Assembly: GCA_025558095.1 (NCBI GenBank)
Contig: JAIVFI010000038.1
Coordinates: 1 to 64,000, forward strand
Direction of reading: 5' to 3'
Source: Hyaloraphidium curvatum
Lineage: Eukaryota; Monoblepharomycota; Hyaloraphidiomycetes; Hyaloraphidiales; Hyaloraphidiaceae
DNA: 64,000 nucleotides
Shown here: piece after piece, positions 50,431-60,837 of the stretch
How the letters are laid out: every line of letters starts with the position of its first letter
Numbering within the stretch: the first letter of the stretch is position 1
Program-made: the position numbers and the translations under genes
Notes under the pieces: generated by a model
What the model saw: only the letters and a program-made list of their open reading frames with translations
Databases searched by the model: none
What the model was told of the DNA's origin: nothing

Positions 50431-52028
50431 ATGACGCTTGACCGCAGGCCGAGAACGATTGCCGTCATCGGCGGGGGAGCCTCGGGCATCATCGCGGCGA
50501 AGGAACTCCGCGACGTGGGCGGATTCGCCTTGGAGTCGGTGACAGTTTTCGAGCTCCAGCATGCCATCGGCGGCGTTTGGGTTCTCACGGAGGGCTCGCC
50601 GCTCGACCTGGACTTCAGGGACCCCAATTTCGCGAAGCGAGGTGCGCTTTCTCATCCTCTCGCTCGGAACAGGCGTTCGCTGACGCGCCTTGGCGCTGCG
50701 CAGATCCCTATGATTCGACGTCGCTCTACCCCGACCTGCGGACGCAAATGCCGGTCTCTGCGGTTCAGTTCCGCGACTTTCCCGTCCCTCCGAACGTGGA
50801 GATGTTCCCCCGGGCGCAGGTCGTCGCCGAGTACATACAGGCCTACTCGGACCACCACGGCGTGACCCCGCGGGTGAAGCTCAACACCAAGGTGGACCAG
50901 CTCTACTGGAACGCGGACAGGAAGACGTGGACGGTGGTGACCAGGAGGAAGCAGCCAAAGTCTGTGCGATGCGGCCGTGCCCGCCCGATTGCTTCACCGA
51001 CGCACGCTCGTGCAGATCGCAAATCCGGCTCGGCGACTTTGACTCTGCATGGGGCGACGAGGTCCGCAGCGAGTTTGATGCTGTGGTCGTCGCCTCGGGA
51101 CACTACACCTTCCCGACCGTGCCCTCGATCCCCGGGCAGGAATCCTTCCCCGCGCGGTTCATCCACTCGCACGACTTCCGCGACCCCGCCGACTTCCGCG
51201 GCTTGAACGTGCTCATCATCGGCTCGGGCACATCCGCCACGGACCAGGCCAGGCTGCTCTGGAAGCACGCCAGGAAGGTCTGGGTGTCGACTCGCGACTC
51301 GCGGATCTGGGAGGTCGAGAAGCTGGACGACTTTGTGCGGGACCGCGGGGCGCCCCTGCAGAAGGTGGCGGCGGTGGCCGAGTTTGTTGCGAACGGCGGG
51401 AGGCGCGCCGCGATCCTGGAGGACGGATCGGCCATCGAGGACATCGGGGCGGTCATCCTCGCAACAGGCTACCGCTTCGAGTTCCCGTTCCTGCGCAAGG
51501 GTTCAGCTCACGGACCGCTTTCGGACGTCGGTGCGGACCTACCTCCCGGCAAGGAGTACGAGGAATTGATCGCGGACGGCACGGGGCGGACGGTGAAGAA
51601 CCTCTGGAAGAAGGTAATCTACACCCGGAATCCCAGCCTGGCGTTCGTGGGCCTGCCGCTCAAGATCCTATCGTTCCCGCTGTTTGAGTTCCAGGTACGT
51701 TCGGCGCATTCGTCCTCCTTGTTCCGCGAAGCCCGCCGCTGACCGCGATCGCCAGTCCGCCGTCCCTGCCAAGCTTTGGTCCGGCCAGGTCTCCATTCCC
51801 CAGGACCCGGAGCACCTCCTCCGCCTCGAGGAGGAGGAAGCACGATCCTACGGCGCGGCGGACCGGAACGACCGCCTGACGATGCTCATGACGGCGTTCC
51901 AGTGGGACTACCAGGACGGGCTGTCGGACTTCCTGGGCATATGGCGCTTTGGGGAGGAGCGCAAGAAGGAAATCGTCGATGGTGTCAAGTGGTGGTTCAC
52001 GAAGCGGTACGCGCAGGTGCACTACTAG
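50431..52028 (+). CDS. Flavin-containing monooxygenase (FMO family)
   Basis: Exons 50431-50641, 50704-50959, 51016-51694 and 51756-52028 close in phase to 472 residues. The FAD loop GGGASG is near residue 14, the FMO identifying region FPARFIHSHDF (a variant of FxGxxxHxxxF) is in the middle, and the NADPH loop IIGSGTSATD near residue 222. The C-terminal ATGY motif (ILATGYRF) is present. FMOs use NADPH and O2 to oxygenate soft nucleophiles, nitrogen or sulfur. Three-quarters of the domain lies in exon 3. Close spacing behind the TauD-type gene on the same strand suggests shared regulation or a shared substrate class. Confidence 0.9.
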
Positions 52029-52148
52029 ACGTTGGATATGGCGAGCACGGGCCCGACCCATAGAAGACTTGCTCATAGAAAACTGTATCATTGCCATTGT
52101 ATCGCAGTTTAACCCACACGGGGTGCGGTCTACAGTCTCCTTCTTCCT

Positions 52149-53820
52149 CTACTTCTTGAAGAACAGAACGTCCCCTGCCATACCGAGACCAATCAGCCCC
52201 CCCATCGACCCACGGAACCGCAAGGCGCGACCCACCTTCGTCCTCCACGAACCTGCACTCGGTCCAGCTCTTCCACACGCTGCTGAGCACCCCCTCATCC
52301 GAAAAGTGGTACCACTCCCCCATGACCTTCTTGAGGGCCTCGGTGGCCTCGCCGGCGTTGTAGTGCGGCATGGTCGAGAAGAGGTGGTGCGCGACGTGGG
52401 TGTCGGTGATGTGGTGGAAGAGGTAGTCGAGGATGCCGTAGGAGCGGTCGACCGTGGCCAGGGCGCCGAGGGTGAAGGTCCAGGTGGGGGCGCGGTAGTG
52501 CGGGATGGCGGGGTGGGTGTGCTGGGGAGCGGGGCGGTCAGACCAACGGAGCAGGCGAACCCGAGACTCGAGGACCAACCTGGAGGAAGGTGATGGTGAC
52601 GAGCCAGAAGTTGACCCAGAGCCAGGGCATGAGGTACCACCGCCACACGGCGCCGGTGCCGAACACGTGGCCGGCGTACACGAGCGCGGCGATCATGGCA
52701 ACGATGCCGATGTCCGAGTTGATGACCTTGCTGCGGGCGTTCTTGACGCCGGCAAAGATGGCGGCGGACGGGTTGAAGTGCGACGTCCATCTGCACGGAA
52801 CGGTACGTCAGCCAACGGCCGACCAGTGGCCCAAACGCGTAGCCCACCCATCGTGCTTCTGCCCCGCGGCGTTGAACGCCAGGTACCCGGGCCACCCCAG
52901 CGTCCACATGAACAGTATCCTCGCGATGTGCACGATCGGCACCGTCGCCAGCTCCGACGTCGGCTCCTCCTTCAGCGCCTCCAGCATCGCCTCCTGCTCG
53001 CTCATCACCTTGACTCCTCCCTTGGGCGCGGGCAGCCCCATGTCGCTCCGCGTGGCGGGGACAAAGACCTGGTCCTTGGTCATGTGGCCCGTGTGGTGGT
53101 GGTGCTTGGCGTGGGTGATCTGCCACGAGTAGTACGGGACCAGGAGGAGGGTGTGGAGGATGTAGCCGACGAGGTTGTTGAGGGCGGGGTTGGGGGAGAA
53201 GGCGTGGTGGCCGCATTCTGTCGAGGTCGGGGGATCAGCAACCGTTCGATGCCAAGAGGACGCAAAAGAGGGCATCGGTCAGGGGAGATGCACTCTGCGG
53301 GCAGTCTGCCTGCATCTGCGGCCCATACCCGCCCCGAATGCAACCCCGATCCGGGATTCGACGTACCATGTGCCAGCACCCACCACCCGGTGCCAAAGAC
53401 GCCCGTCACGAAGCCCCAGAGCCCCCATCCCGCGGCCCTCGCGGCCCACGGCAGTCCCGCCCACGCGTCGGTCCCCTGCAGCTTCCACATCCCGTAGTAC
53501 ATGGCGGCCAGCGCGATGCCGTCGTACACGACGTAGGCGAAGCTCCTCAGGAACGAGCGCTCGAAGCAGTGCGCCGGCACGGCATCGCGCAGCTGCTTGA
53601 GCGTGAACGGCGGCAGCCCCTTGAAGTCCGGCGGCACGTTGCCCGTCAGCTTGGGCGCGGCCTTGGCGGCGTCCTCGGGCGCGGCGACCGGGTCGGCGTC
53701 CACGTCGAGGAGCTCCGGCCGCGACGGGCGCCGCCGGCGCGGGGCATTGTCCTGCGCCTGCGGCGTGATCGCGGGCGCGTCGTCGCCGGAGGACCGCGGG
53801 GCGCGCTTGGCGGCGGGCAT
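52149..53820 (-). CDS. Delta-12-type membrane fatty acid desaturase
   Basis: Exons 53820-53367, 53217-52848, 52790-52580, 52521-52236 and 52174-52149 close in phase to 448 residues. The three histidine boxes that bind the di-iron centre are present: HECGHH (residue about 151, split by the 149-nt first intron), HAKHHHHTGH (about 187) and HVAHH (about 387). The last exon encodes only GDVLFFKK, a C-terminus typical of this family. Four hydrophobic spans flank the boxes. The N-terminus has a basic, Pro/Ala-rich cytosolic extension and the PPFTLKQLRDAVPAHCFERS motif common to fungal oleate desaturases. The enzyme would introduce the second double bond into oleoyl lipids in the ER using cytochrome b5. 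Convergent with the FMO gene (120 bp apart). Confidence 0.92.
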
Positions 53821-54685
53821 GGTGGAGAGCTTTGCCTGGATCGGGTGACGCCGGGTGCGTTTTGGGGCATACGATTAGCCTATTGCTCACTCCCCCGGTT
53901 GACGCACCGACGCGGGTCCAAACGGACTAGACCTCCTTGTTCCTGGAAGTGGTGGCCGGGATGCGCTGCCTGCCGGGGTCTCGATGCTTCCGGAGGGGGA
54001 TCCGCGCGGCGATCGTTGTTCGCTCTCGGCGTCCCCGCCACACGGCCAAAGGGACAGGCCTTCCGGTAGACCGCTTTGAAAAGCTGTTCCCATGAAGCTC
54101 TTCATGTGAAAGAATTCACCAGCTTCAAACACATCTGGATGGGGATGCGGCTTTGGAGTCCGACCATTGTCAACCATTGGCACGGCCGGTCACACCCTTG
54201 CAAGGCATCGCGCCAGCTTCCGTACCGAAGCAAGGCGACGCAATTGACTGCCGATGGGATATCCGAATCGTTTTCCGCTGGACATCTGTCCTAGTCAACA
54301 GGTCAGCTTGCGGGTCGGAGGCCGATACGGCCGCGCGACGGATTGACTAGATGGCGCCATCCGGATTTGGTCCTCGTGTTGCTGGCTATATTCCCTTGCA
54401 CTGGATGGACTGGCAGATGTGGCCGGAGAGGACTGGCTTTATCGCGGATCGAGGAGGCTTCACAGGTTTCTGCACCTCGAGCACGTCCAGAATCCGCGCG
54501 CACCGGCGAATCGAGGACCAGCGGTCCATCTTTGCTTGCGACAAGAGCGTCTGTTGCGCGTTCCGGGCAGAGGATTCGGGATCGCAATCCTCCGCGCATC
54601 CCAGTCTGGGATGAGGCGGAGCAGGGACCCGTGTGTGGTCGTCATCCGAACCGAAGACGCGCCCCGTCCCGCGATCCCGCGGCGG
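53821..54685. other. Divergent intergenic region
   Basis: 865 bp between the desaturase and the receptor-like kinase gene. GC content falls around 54070-54420. Contains both promoters; no gene recognised. Confidence 0.45.
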
Positions 54686-57600
54686 ATGGCGACGGCGGAT
54701 GGCAAATCGCCGCGGCGCGGGCGGCGGAGGGCGGCGGCGGGGTCGGCGCGGGCGGCGCGGCTGCTGCTCGCCCTCGCCGCCCTGTTCGCCCCGCTCCCGG
54801 CCGTGCCCGCGGCCGCTGCCCTGGCGCCCCGAATTCCCCCTTCCGCGTCACTTTCGCTCTTCCTTGCCCTCCTCCTGACCGCCTTCCCGGGGCCCTCCGC
54901 CGCCCAGACCTGCACGGGCGGCCGCGTCGCCTGCTTCGGCTCGTGCGTGTTCACGTCGACGGACCGCACCAACTGCGGGTCATGTGGCGTGACCTGTGGC
55001 TCGGGCCAGTCCTGCTCGGGGGGCTCGTGCCGCCTCGCGTGCCCGGCGGGCCAGACGGACTGCTTCGGCCGCTGCGTGGCCACGGCGACGGACGAGCAGA
55101 ACGTGGGCGCTTCCTCGCCGCACACCGCGATGTGCTGCCCTGGTAACCTGCGTTTCGACAGTGCGGATCGTGCGGGATCGTCTGCGGCTCCGGGCTGACC
55201 TGCTCGGGGGGCTCCTGCTCCCTCTCGTGCCCCTCGGGCCAGGCCAACTGCGGCGGCACCTGCACCAGCCTCTCCACCACCTCCAACTGCGGATCCTGTG
55301 GAGCTGCGTGTGGCAGCGGTCAAAGAGTGGGTTTCCCCGTCCTCCCCGACTCCCACTTTGCTGACCCTCACCCCCGCGAAGTGCACCGGGGGCCGCTGCG
55401 AGACCGTCGACCCCTGCGCCGGCATCTCTTGCGGCACCTTCTCTTCCTGCTCCGGAGGCGCCTGCTCGTGCACCCCGGGGTACGTCTCGGACGCCGGCGG
55501 GCGGGACTGCTACCTCCGCGACCCCTGCGCCGGCGTCTCTTGCGGCTCCTTCTCGTCGTGCTCCGGGGGGACGTGCCGCTGCAATTCGGGGTACGTCTCG
55601 GACGGCGGCACCGGGCGGAACTGCTACCTGCCCGACCCCTGCGCCGGCGTCTCGTGCGGGAGCTTCTCCTCGTGCTCGGGCGGCACCTGCTCCTGCTCCG
55701 CGGGTTACGTCTCCGACTCGGGGGGCCGAAACTGCTACCTCCCCGATCCCTGCGGCGGCGTGGACTGCGGGTCCTTCTCGTCCTGCTCGGGGGGCGCGTG
55801 CAGGTGCAACGAGGGGTACGTCTCGGACTCGGGTGGGAGGAACTGCTACCTGCGCGACCCCTGTTCGGGGGTCGACTGCGGGTCGTTCTCTTCATGCTCG
55901 GGGGGCACCTGCGCGTGCAACGCGGGGTACGTCTCGGACCTGGGCGGGCGCAACTGCTACCTGCGCGATCCGTGCGCCGGCGTCGATTGCGGTTCCTTCA
56001 GCTCGTGTTCCGGAGGCACCTGCTCCTGCGCCCCGGGCTACGTCTCCGACTCGGGGGGCAGGAACTGCTACCTCCGCGACCCCTGCACGGGCATCGACTG
56101 CGGCTCCTTCTCCGCCTGCTCCGGGGGCACCTGCCGCTGCAACCCGGGCTACGTCTCGGACGGCGGCTCGGGCAGGAACTGCTACGCGCCCGACCCCTGC
56201 TCGGGGGTCGACTGCGGTTCGTTTTCGTCGTGCACGAACGGGATATGCACGTGCAATTCCGGGTACGTATCGGAGGGGGGCAATGGGAGGAACTGCGTCG
56301 CGGCGGATCCGTGCAGGGCGGTGTCGTGCCCTTCGGATCGATGGGTTAGTTCCTCGCATAGTCGTGCTTCGATCGCCTCTCACATCCCGCCGCCACCGAC
56401 AGTGCGTCGGCGGCACCTGCGTCTGCGCCGCCGGCCTCGCCGCGTGCGGCGACTCGGGCTGCGTTTCCCTCTCCTCCGACGCCCGCCACTGCGGCTCCTG
56501 CTCCAACGCCTGTCCCGCCGGCCAGTCGTGCAGCTCGGGCGCGTGCACCTGCACCGGCGGGCTCGCTTCCTGCGGCGGCGCCTGCGTCTCGCTCGCCACC
56601 GACAGGGCGCACTGCGGATCGTGCGGATCTCCCTGCCCGGCGGACGCGACGGGGTGCGAGGGCGGGAGCTGCGCGTTCAGGCCGTCGTGCGCGGCGGGGC
56701 AGACCAACTGCGGGTCGGCCGGCGCGCTCGACTGCGCCACGCTGGATTCGGACATCAGGAACTGCGGGGCTTGTGGCAGAGCGTGTCCCAATGGGCAGAT
56801 CGTGGGTTTTCTATTCGGGCCGGGGACGTGACGACTGACTCCCGTTCTTCCGCAGTGCTCGGGCGGGCAGTGCGCCTGCCCCGGCGGCCTCTCCGCCTGC
56901 GCGGGCGGCTGCGTCGCCCTGTCTTCGGACGCGGCCAATTGCGGGTCATGCGGGGCTGCGTGTCCCGAGGGACGCAGCTGCGTGGGCGGGACGTGCTCGG
57001 TGGTCTGCGGGGCGGGAACGGCCGAGTGCGGGGGGCAGTGCGTGAACCTGGCGAGCAATGTGGGCATTCTGCGAGGGTGCCGCGTGCTGCCAGTGCTGAT
57101 TCTCGATCATTCACAGCCCTTCCATTGCGGCACTTGCTCCAATGCGTGCCCCGCCGGCAGCGACTGCTCCGGCGGCACCTGTGTTCTTGTCTGCGGCGCC
57201 GGCACCGCCAATTGCGGCGGGGCCTGCGTCGACACCTCCTCCAGCGCATCTCACTGCGGATCGTGCGGGACTGTCTGCCCGGCCGGGCACGCCTGCGTCG
57301 GGGGGACGTGCCAGCCGGCGCGACTGAGCTGCGCGCAGGGGTCGGCCGAGTGCGGGGGGAGCTGCGTGTCGCTGAGCACGGCCGAGAACTGCGGCGCCTG
57401 TGGCGCTGTTTGCGCGGGGGACTGCACGGGCGGGGTTTGCGTGCCGCGGGCCGTCAGCTCGCCGGCGGCACCGACGCAGACCCTCCGAACGAGCACCAAG
57501 ACGGTGGTGAGCACTCTCCCCGCGGTGGCGGCCTCGACCAGTACCTCGGCCTCGCGGTCCGCCTCGCCATCCCCGACGGCGACAGATTCCAGCGCCGCAA

Positions 57601-60300
57601 TCTTCGCGGCGCTGCCCTCCCGCGCCTCCCTCCCCTCGGGCGCGCAGCCCATCCCCGTCACCACCCCGGCCGCCTACCACATCCGCTCGTCGGCGCGCGG
57701 CGTGGCCTGCCAATCGTCGGGCTGCACCCTGGATCCCAGTGCCTCGGGACGGTACCACCTCGTCTGCGCCGGGGGCAGCGATCCCTCCTGCGGTGTGGTG
57801 ACGCTGGAAAAGGCCGAGGACCGACGACATTGCCTTGTGGCGCGCGGGACTTCGGTCGTGGAGGCCGTGTGCCCGCCGATTGCTGTCCCCTCCCGCTTGC
57901 GGAGGTCGGACGGTGCTGTCGACGCAGATCGGCATGAACTAGAAGCGCGGCAGGCCCAGCTCAACTACCCGTATTGGACGATGTTCATCGCCCCGGGCAA
58001 CGTGACCAAGCTCGTCAACGCCAACGTCGGACATACGGCGGGGTGCCTGCTGGCCAGCCCGCCGCCGTCCAGCGTCGCGATCGGGCCGTGCAACGACTCG
58101 CTTTCCGACGCGTGGTCGCTGATGGCCGCGGAGCCCGAGCCCGTGGCTCAGGGGCCCTCGGCGGGGCTGATCGCCGGGGTTGTCGTGGGCGTCGTCGCTG
58201 CTGGGGCTGCTGTCGGCGGCGCGGTCTTCGTGCTGGTCAGGCGGGGCAAGGCTGCAAAGGAACTGGCACCCGTGGCCCAGCCCGAGATGGTCAAGACGGA
58301 CGGTGGCGATGGGTTCGACGAGAAGCGGCTCTGGTCCGCCGCGGACTCGTTCCAGGATCCCGACCTCCCGGACATGGTCTCGCGGGTCAGCTCCAACCCG
58401 GCGTCCTTTGCCAACAGCGCAGACGCCCTCTTCGCCAAGCTCGACGGGTCTGCCTACGTGGATTCGTCGACCGGCTCTCTGGCCGTGCCGACTCTGAAGG
58501 CCGTGGTTCCGGTGCCCGCGATTCCGATCTCGGCCAGCCAGGATGTCAGCGCCGAGGGCTCGGACACCGCGGCGGTTTTGCAAGTGGACGGTACTCCGGC
58601 CGTCGACGAGGTCTCGGACAGTCTGCACATGCCGCCGGCTGAGGAACGCTTGGCTCTTTCCACCGAGAGGCCTGGGACGATCCTGCCGGCACCGGGATCG
58701 GAGCTTTCGATGCCGCTGTCGGACGCCCTGCCTGACATCACCCGCGATGTGCCGGTCGCCGGCAGCGAGGACCCCACCTCGGACGTGTCAACGGACCCCT
58801 TTGTGGTTCATCGCGTCTTTTGCCTCTACAACCGTGCCGGCGAGGACAGGAAAACCGTGCAGGTGGAGGTGCTGGCGACCGCCATACAGGCCTTCCGGGC
58901 GGGGCGGGCCGACGAGGTCTCCCTGGAAGTCGGGGACAAGGTCTATCTCCAGGTCGCCTTTTCGGACGGATGGGGGGTCGGCACGAACATGAGCAGCGGC
59001 AAGTTCGGCTGCTTCCCGGCCGACTTTCTCAACCTGGGCCTTCCGCCGCCTGTACGCGCGGACGAACGCGACGATTCGTCTTCGATCCGGCCTAGAACTG
59101 CGGACTCTCGCTCCGGCGCCGCCCTGTCGAGGGAAACCCCACGCTCTGCCTCGGCCTTCGAAGCTTCCACGGATTCCTTTCCTCCGCTTTCCGACTCGGT
59201 GGTGTCATCCGCGCCCGCGGCAAACCTCACGGCTCCGAAGCTGCTCCCCCTTCCCCCGCGCGTGGTGTCCCGGAAGCCCGCCGACAGCGCTGCGGGCTCG
59301 CCGACCTCCCCCCTCTCGCCGTCGTCGTTCGGCTTCTCCCTCACCAAACTTCTCGTATCGGAGTCAGACGTCGTTATTGACAGGACCAAGCGGCTGGGCG
59401 AGGGTGGATTCGGTGTCGTCTACGTGGGGCTGCTCCGTGGGCACATGCGGGTCGCCGTCAAGACGATCAAGGGCGAGCTGGACGACAAGATGATGAACGC
59501 CTTCGTCAAGGAAGTGCAGAACTGGGAGGGCCTCGTGCAGCGGAACGGTGGGCCCATTCGTTCGGATGGCGGATGCAGATGCTAACGACACTGCTCCAAG
59601 TTCTGCCCCTCATGGCCTTTTGCGTCTCGCCACCGATGATGGTTATGGACCTGATCAAGGGCGGCAACCTGCGGCAGTACTTGGGCAAGCGGAAATGGGA
59701 CCAGCCCACCGGACGCCGCCTCCTCCTCGACGTCGCTAACGGCATGCTCTACCTGCATTCGATGGGCATTCTACACGGTGACCTGAAGAGGTGGGCATCG
59801 ACCTGGTTCCCGTCTCAACTGAATGCTTACTTTGCTCCCAGCCTGAACGTCCTCGTGGACGGGAGCCGCGCCGTCATCACCGACTTTGGCCTCTCCAAGG
59901 TCCGCCGCGAGGTGTCCAAGCAGTCCGAGGTCGGCAAGGGGCTGGGCGGCACCCCGGGCTTCATCTCGCCCCAGGTGCTTTCCGGAGAGCAGCTCCAGCC
60001 GGCGGACGACGTCTACGCTTTTGCCATGGTGTGCTACGAGGTTGTCTCGCGGGGACGGTATCCGTTCGACGAGGTCGCCAACGCTGCGGCTGTGAGTGTC
60101 TCTGATCCAGCTTCAGCCGAACTCGACGCTGATCTCCCTTCTAGATCATTTACCGAGTTGCTATTGAGCGGAAGCGGCCGTCGCGGCCCGACAAGGTCCC
60201 CGACGCCGTCTGGGATCTGATCACGCGCTGCTGGGCGCACGAACCGGAGGATCGACCGTCTTTCGCAGCCGTGCGCGACGAGCTCGAGAAGCTTGTCTGA
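54686..60300 (+). CDS. Receptor-like protein: Cys-rich/EGF-like ectodomain, TM, SH3, kinase
   Basis: Nine exons close in phase to 1,724 residues: 54686-55102, 55162-55326, 55382-56344, 56403-56801, 56856-57059, 57117-59547, 59601-59790, 59842-60091, 60145-60300. The N-terminus has two hydrophobic segments (about 25-45 and 54-73), the second ending in a signal-peptidase-like GPSAAQ. The ectodomain has C..GSCG..C..G..C modules, eight EGF-like repeats (residues about 200-515), then more CGSCG modules. A membrane helix lies at about 1065-1090. The cytosolic side has an SH3 domain (DEVSLEVGDKVYLQV ... GWGVG ... GCFPADFL, about 1300-1350) and a kinase (glycine loop LGEGGFG at 1476, VAVK, HGDLKSLNVL restored by splicing, DFG, the CW-RPSF end). 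The HGDLKS loop suggests a tyrosine-kinase-like (TKL) enzyme; APE is replaced by SPQ. It would relay an extracellular signal. Confidence 0.88.
55400..56330 (+). repeat. Eight tandem EGF-like coding repeats
   Basis: Eight consecutive units of 111-114 bp encode DPC.G(V/I).CG(S/T)FS.CSGG.C.C..GYVSD.GGRNCY; a ninth begins and is cut at the exon end (56344). All lie in one exon of the receptor-like kinase gene. The high identity at DNA level suggests recent unit duplication. Confidence 0.92.
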
Positions 60301-60837
60301 TTCACTGTCTCTGGAACTACTGGTTTTGTCTGCAATTGCCATGTATCTGCGCTCCAATCTCACTTCGTCGATGTTGATGTCGCAGCAAAAGTTCCACTGC
60401 TCTCCTAAGAATCGTCCGACTTCACTCCTGCGGCTGCAATAGGTCTCTCTTCGCTTCTCTCGATCCGCTGGCCCCCCGTCTGCCCGGGCAACCTCCCGGT
60501 CTCGCCGGTAGGAGTGACCGGGCGAATCGTCGTCGGCTCCGGTGAGCAAGGAGAGAAGTTGTCCGAACAAGAGAAGCGTAAGGAGACGGGCATCTAGACC
60601 CATTTTGAAGCCGCCGAACAATTCCCCGTTCTTCCTCTCGAATAGACTATTGCTGTGTGTTGCGCCATTTCCGTCTTGGTGCGCCAAGCCCCGACGAGCC
60701 CAACACGACGGTGGAACGTCCCTGAAGAACGACCCCCGAGGACCCACCAAACCACCACGCCCCCACTTGGGACACACCGGACCCACATCCGGCGGCGGCA
60801 GCACGCTACCAAGCACGCCGCCTCGCAATCCACAACG
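60301..60837. other. Intergenic region with block repeated at 63.4 kb
   Basis: 537 bp. Its right half (about 60645-60795) is clearly related to 63385-63520, upstream of the next kinase copy: shared runs include TGTTGCGCCATTTCC, CGCCAAGCCC, GGAACGTCCCTGA and CGAACCCACAT-like ends. These blocks probably represent duplicated promoter and 5' leader sequence. Confidence 0.75.

Noticed and set aside
55400-56330. Regular 111-114-bp repeats considered as a CRISPR array or satellite
   Set aside because: Units are coding EGF-like repeats in one frame; no spacer/repeat structure.
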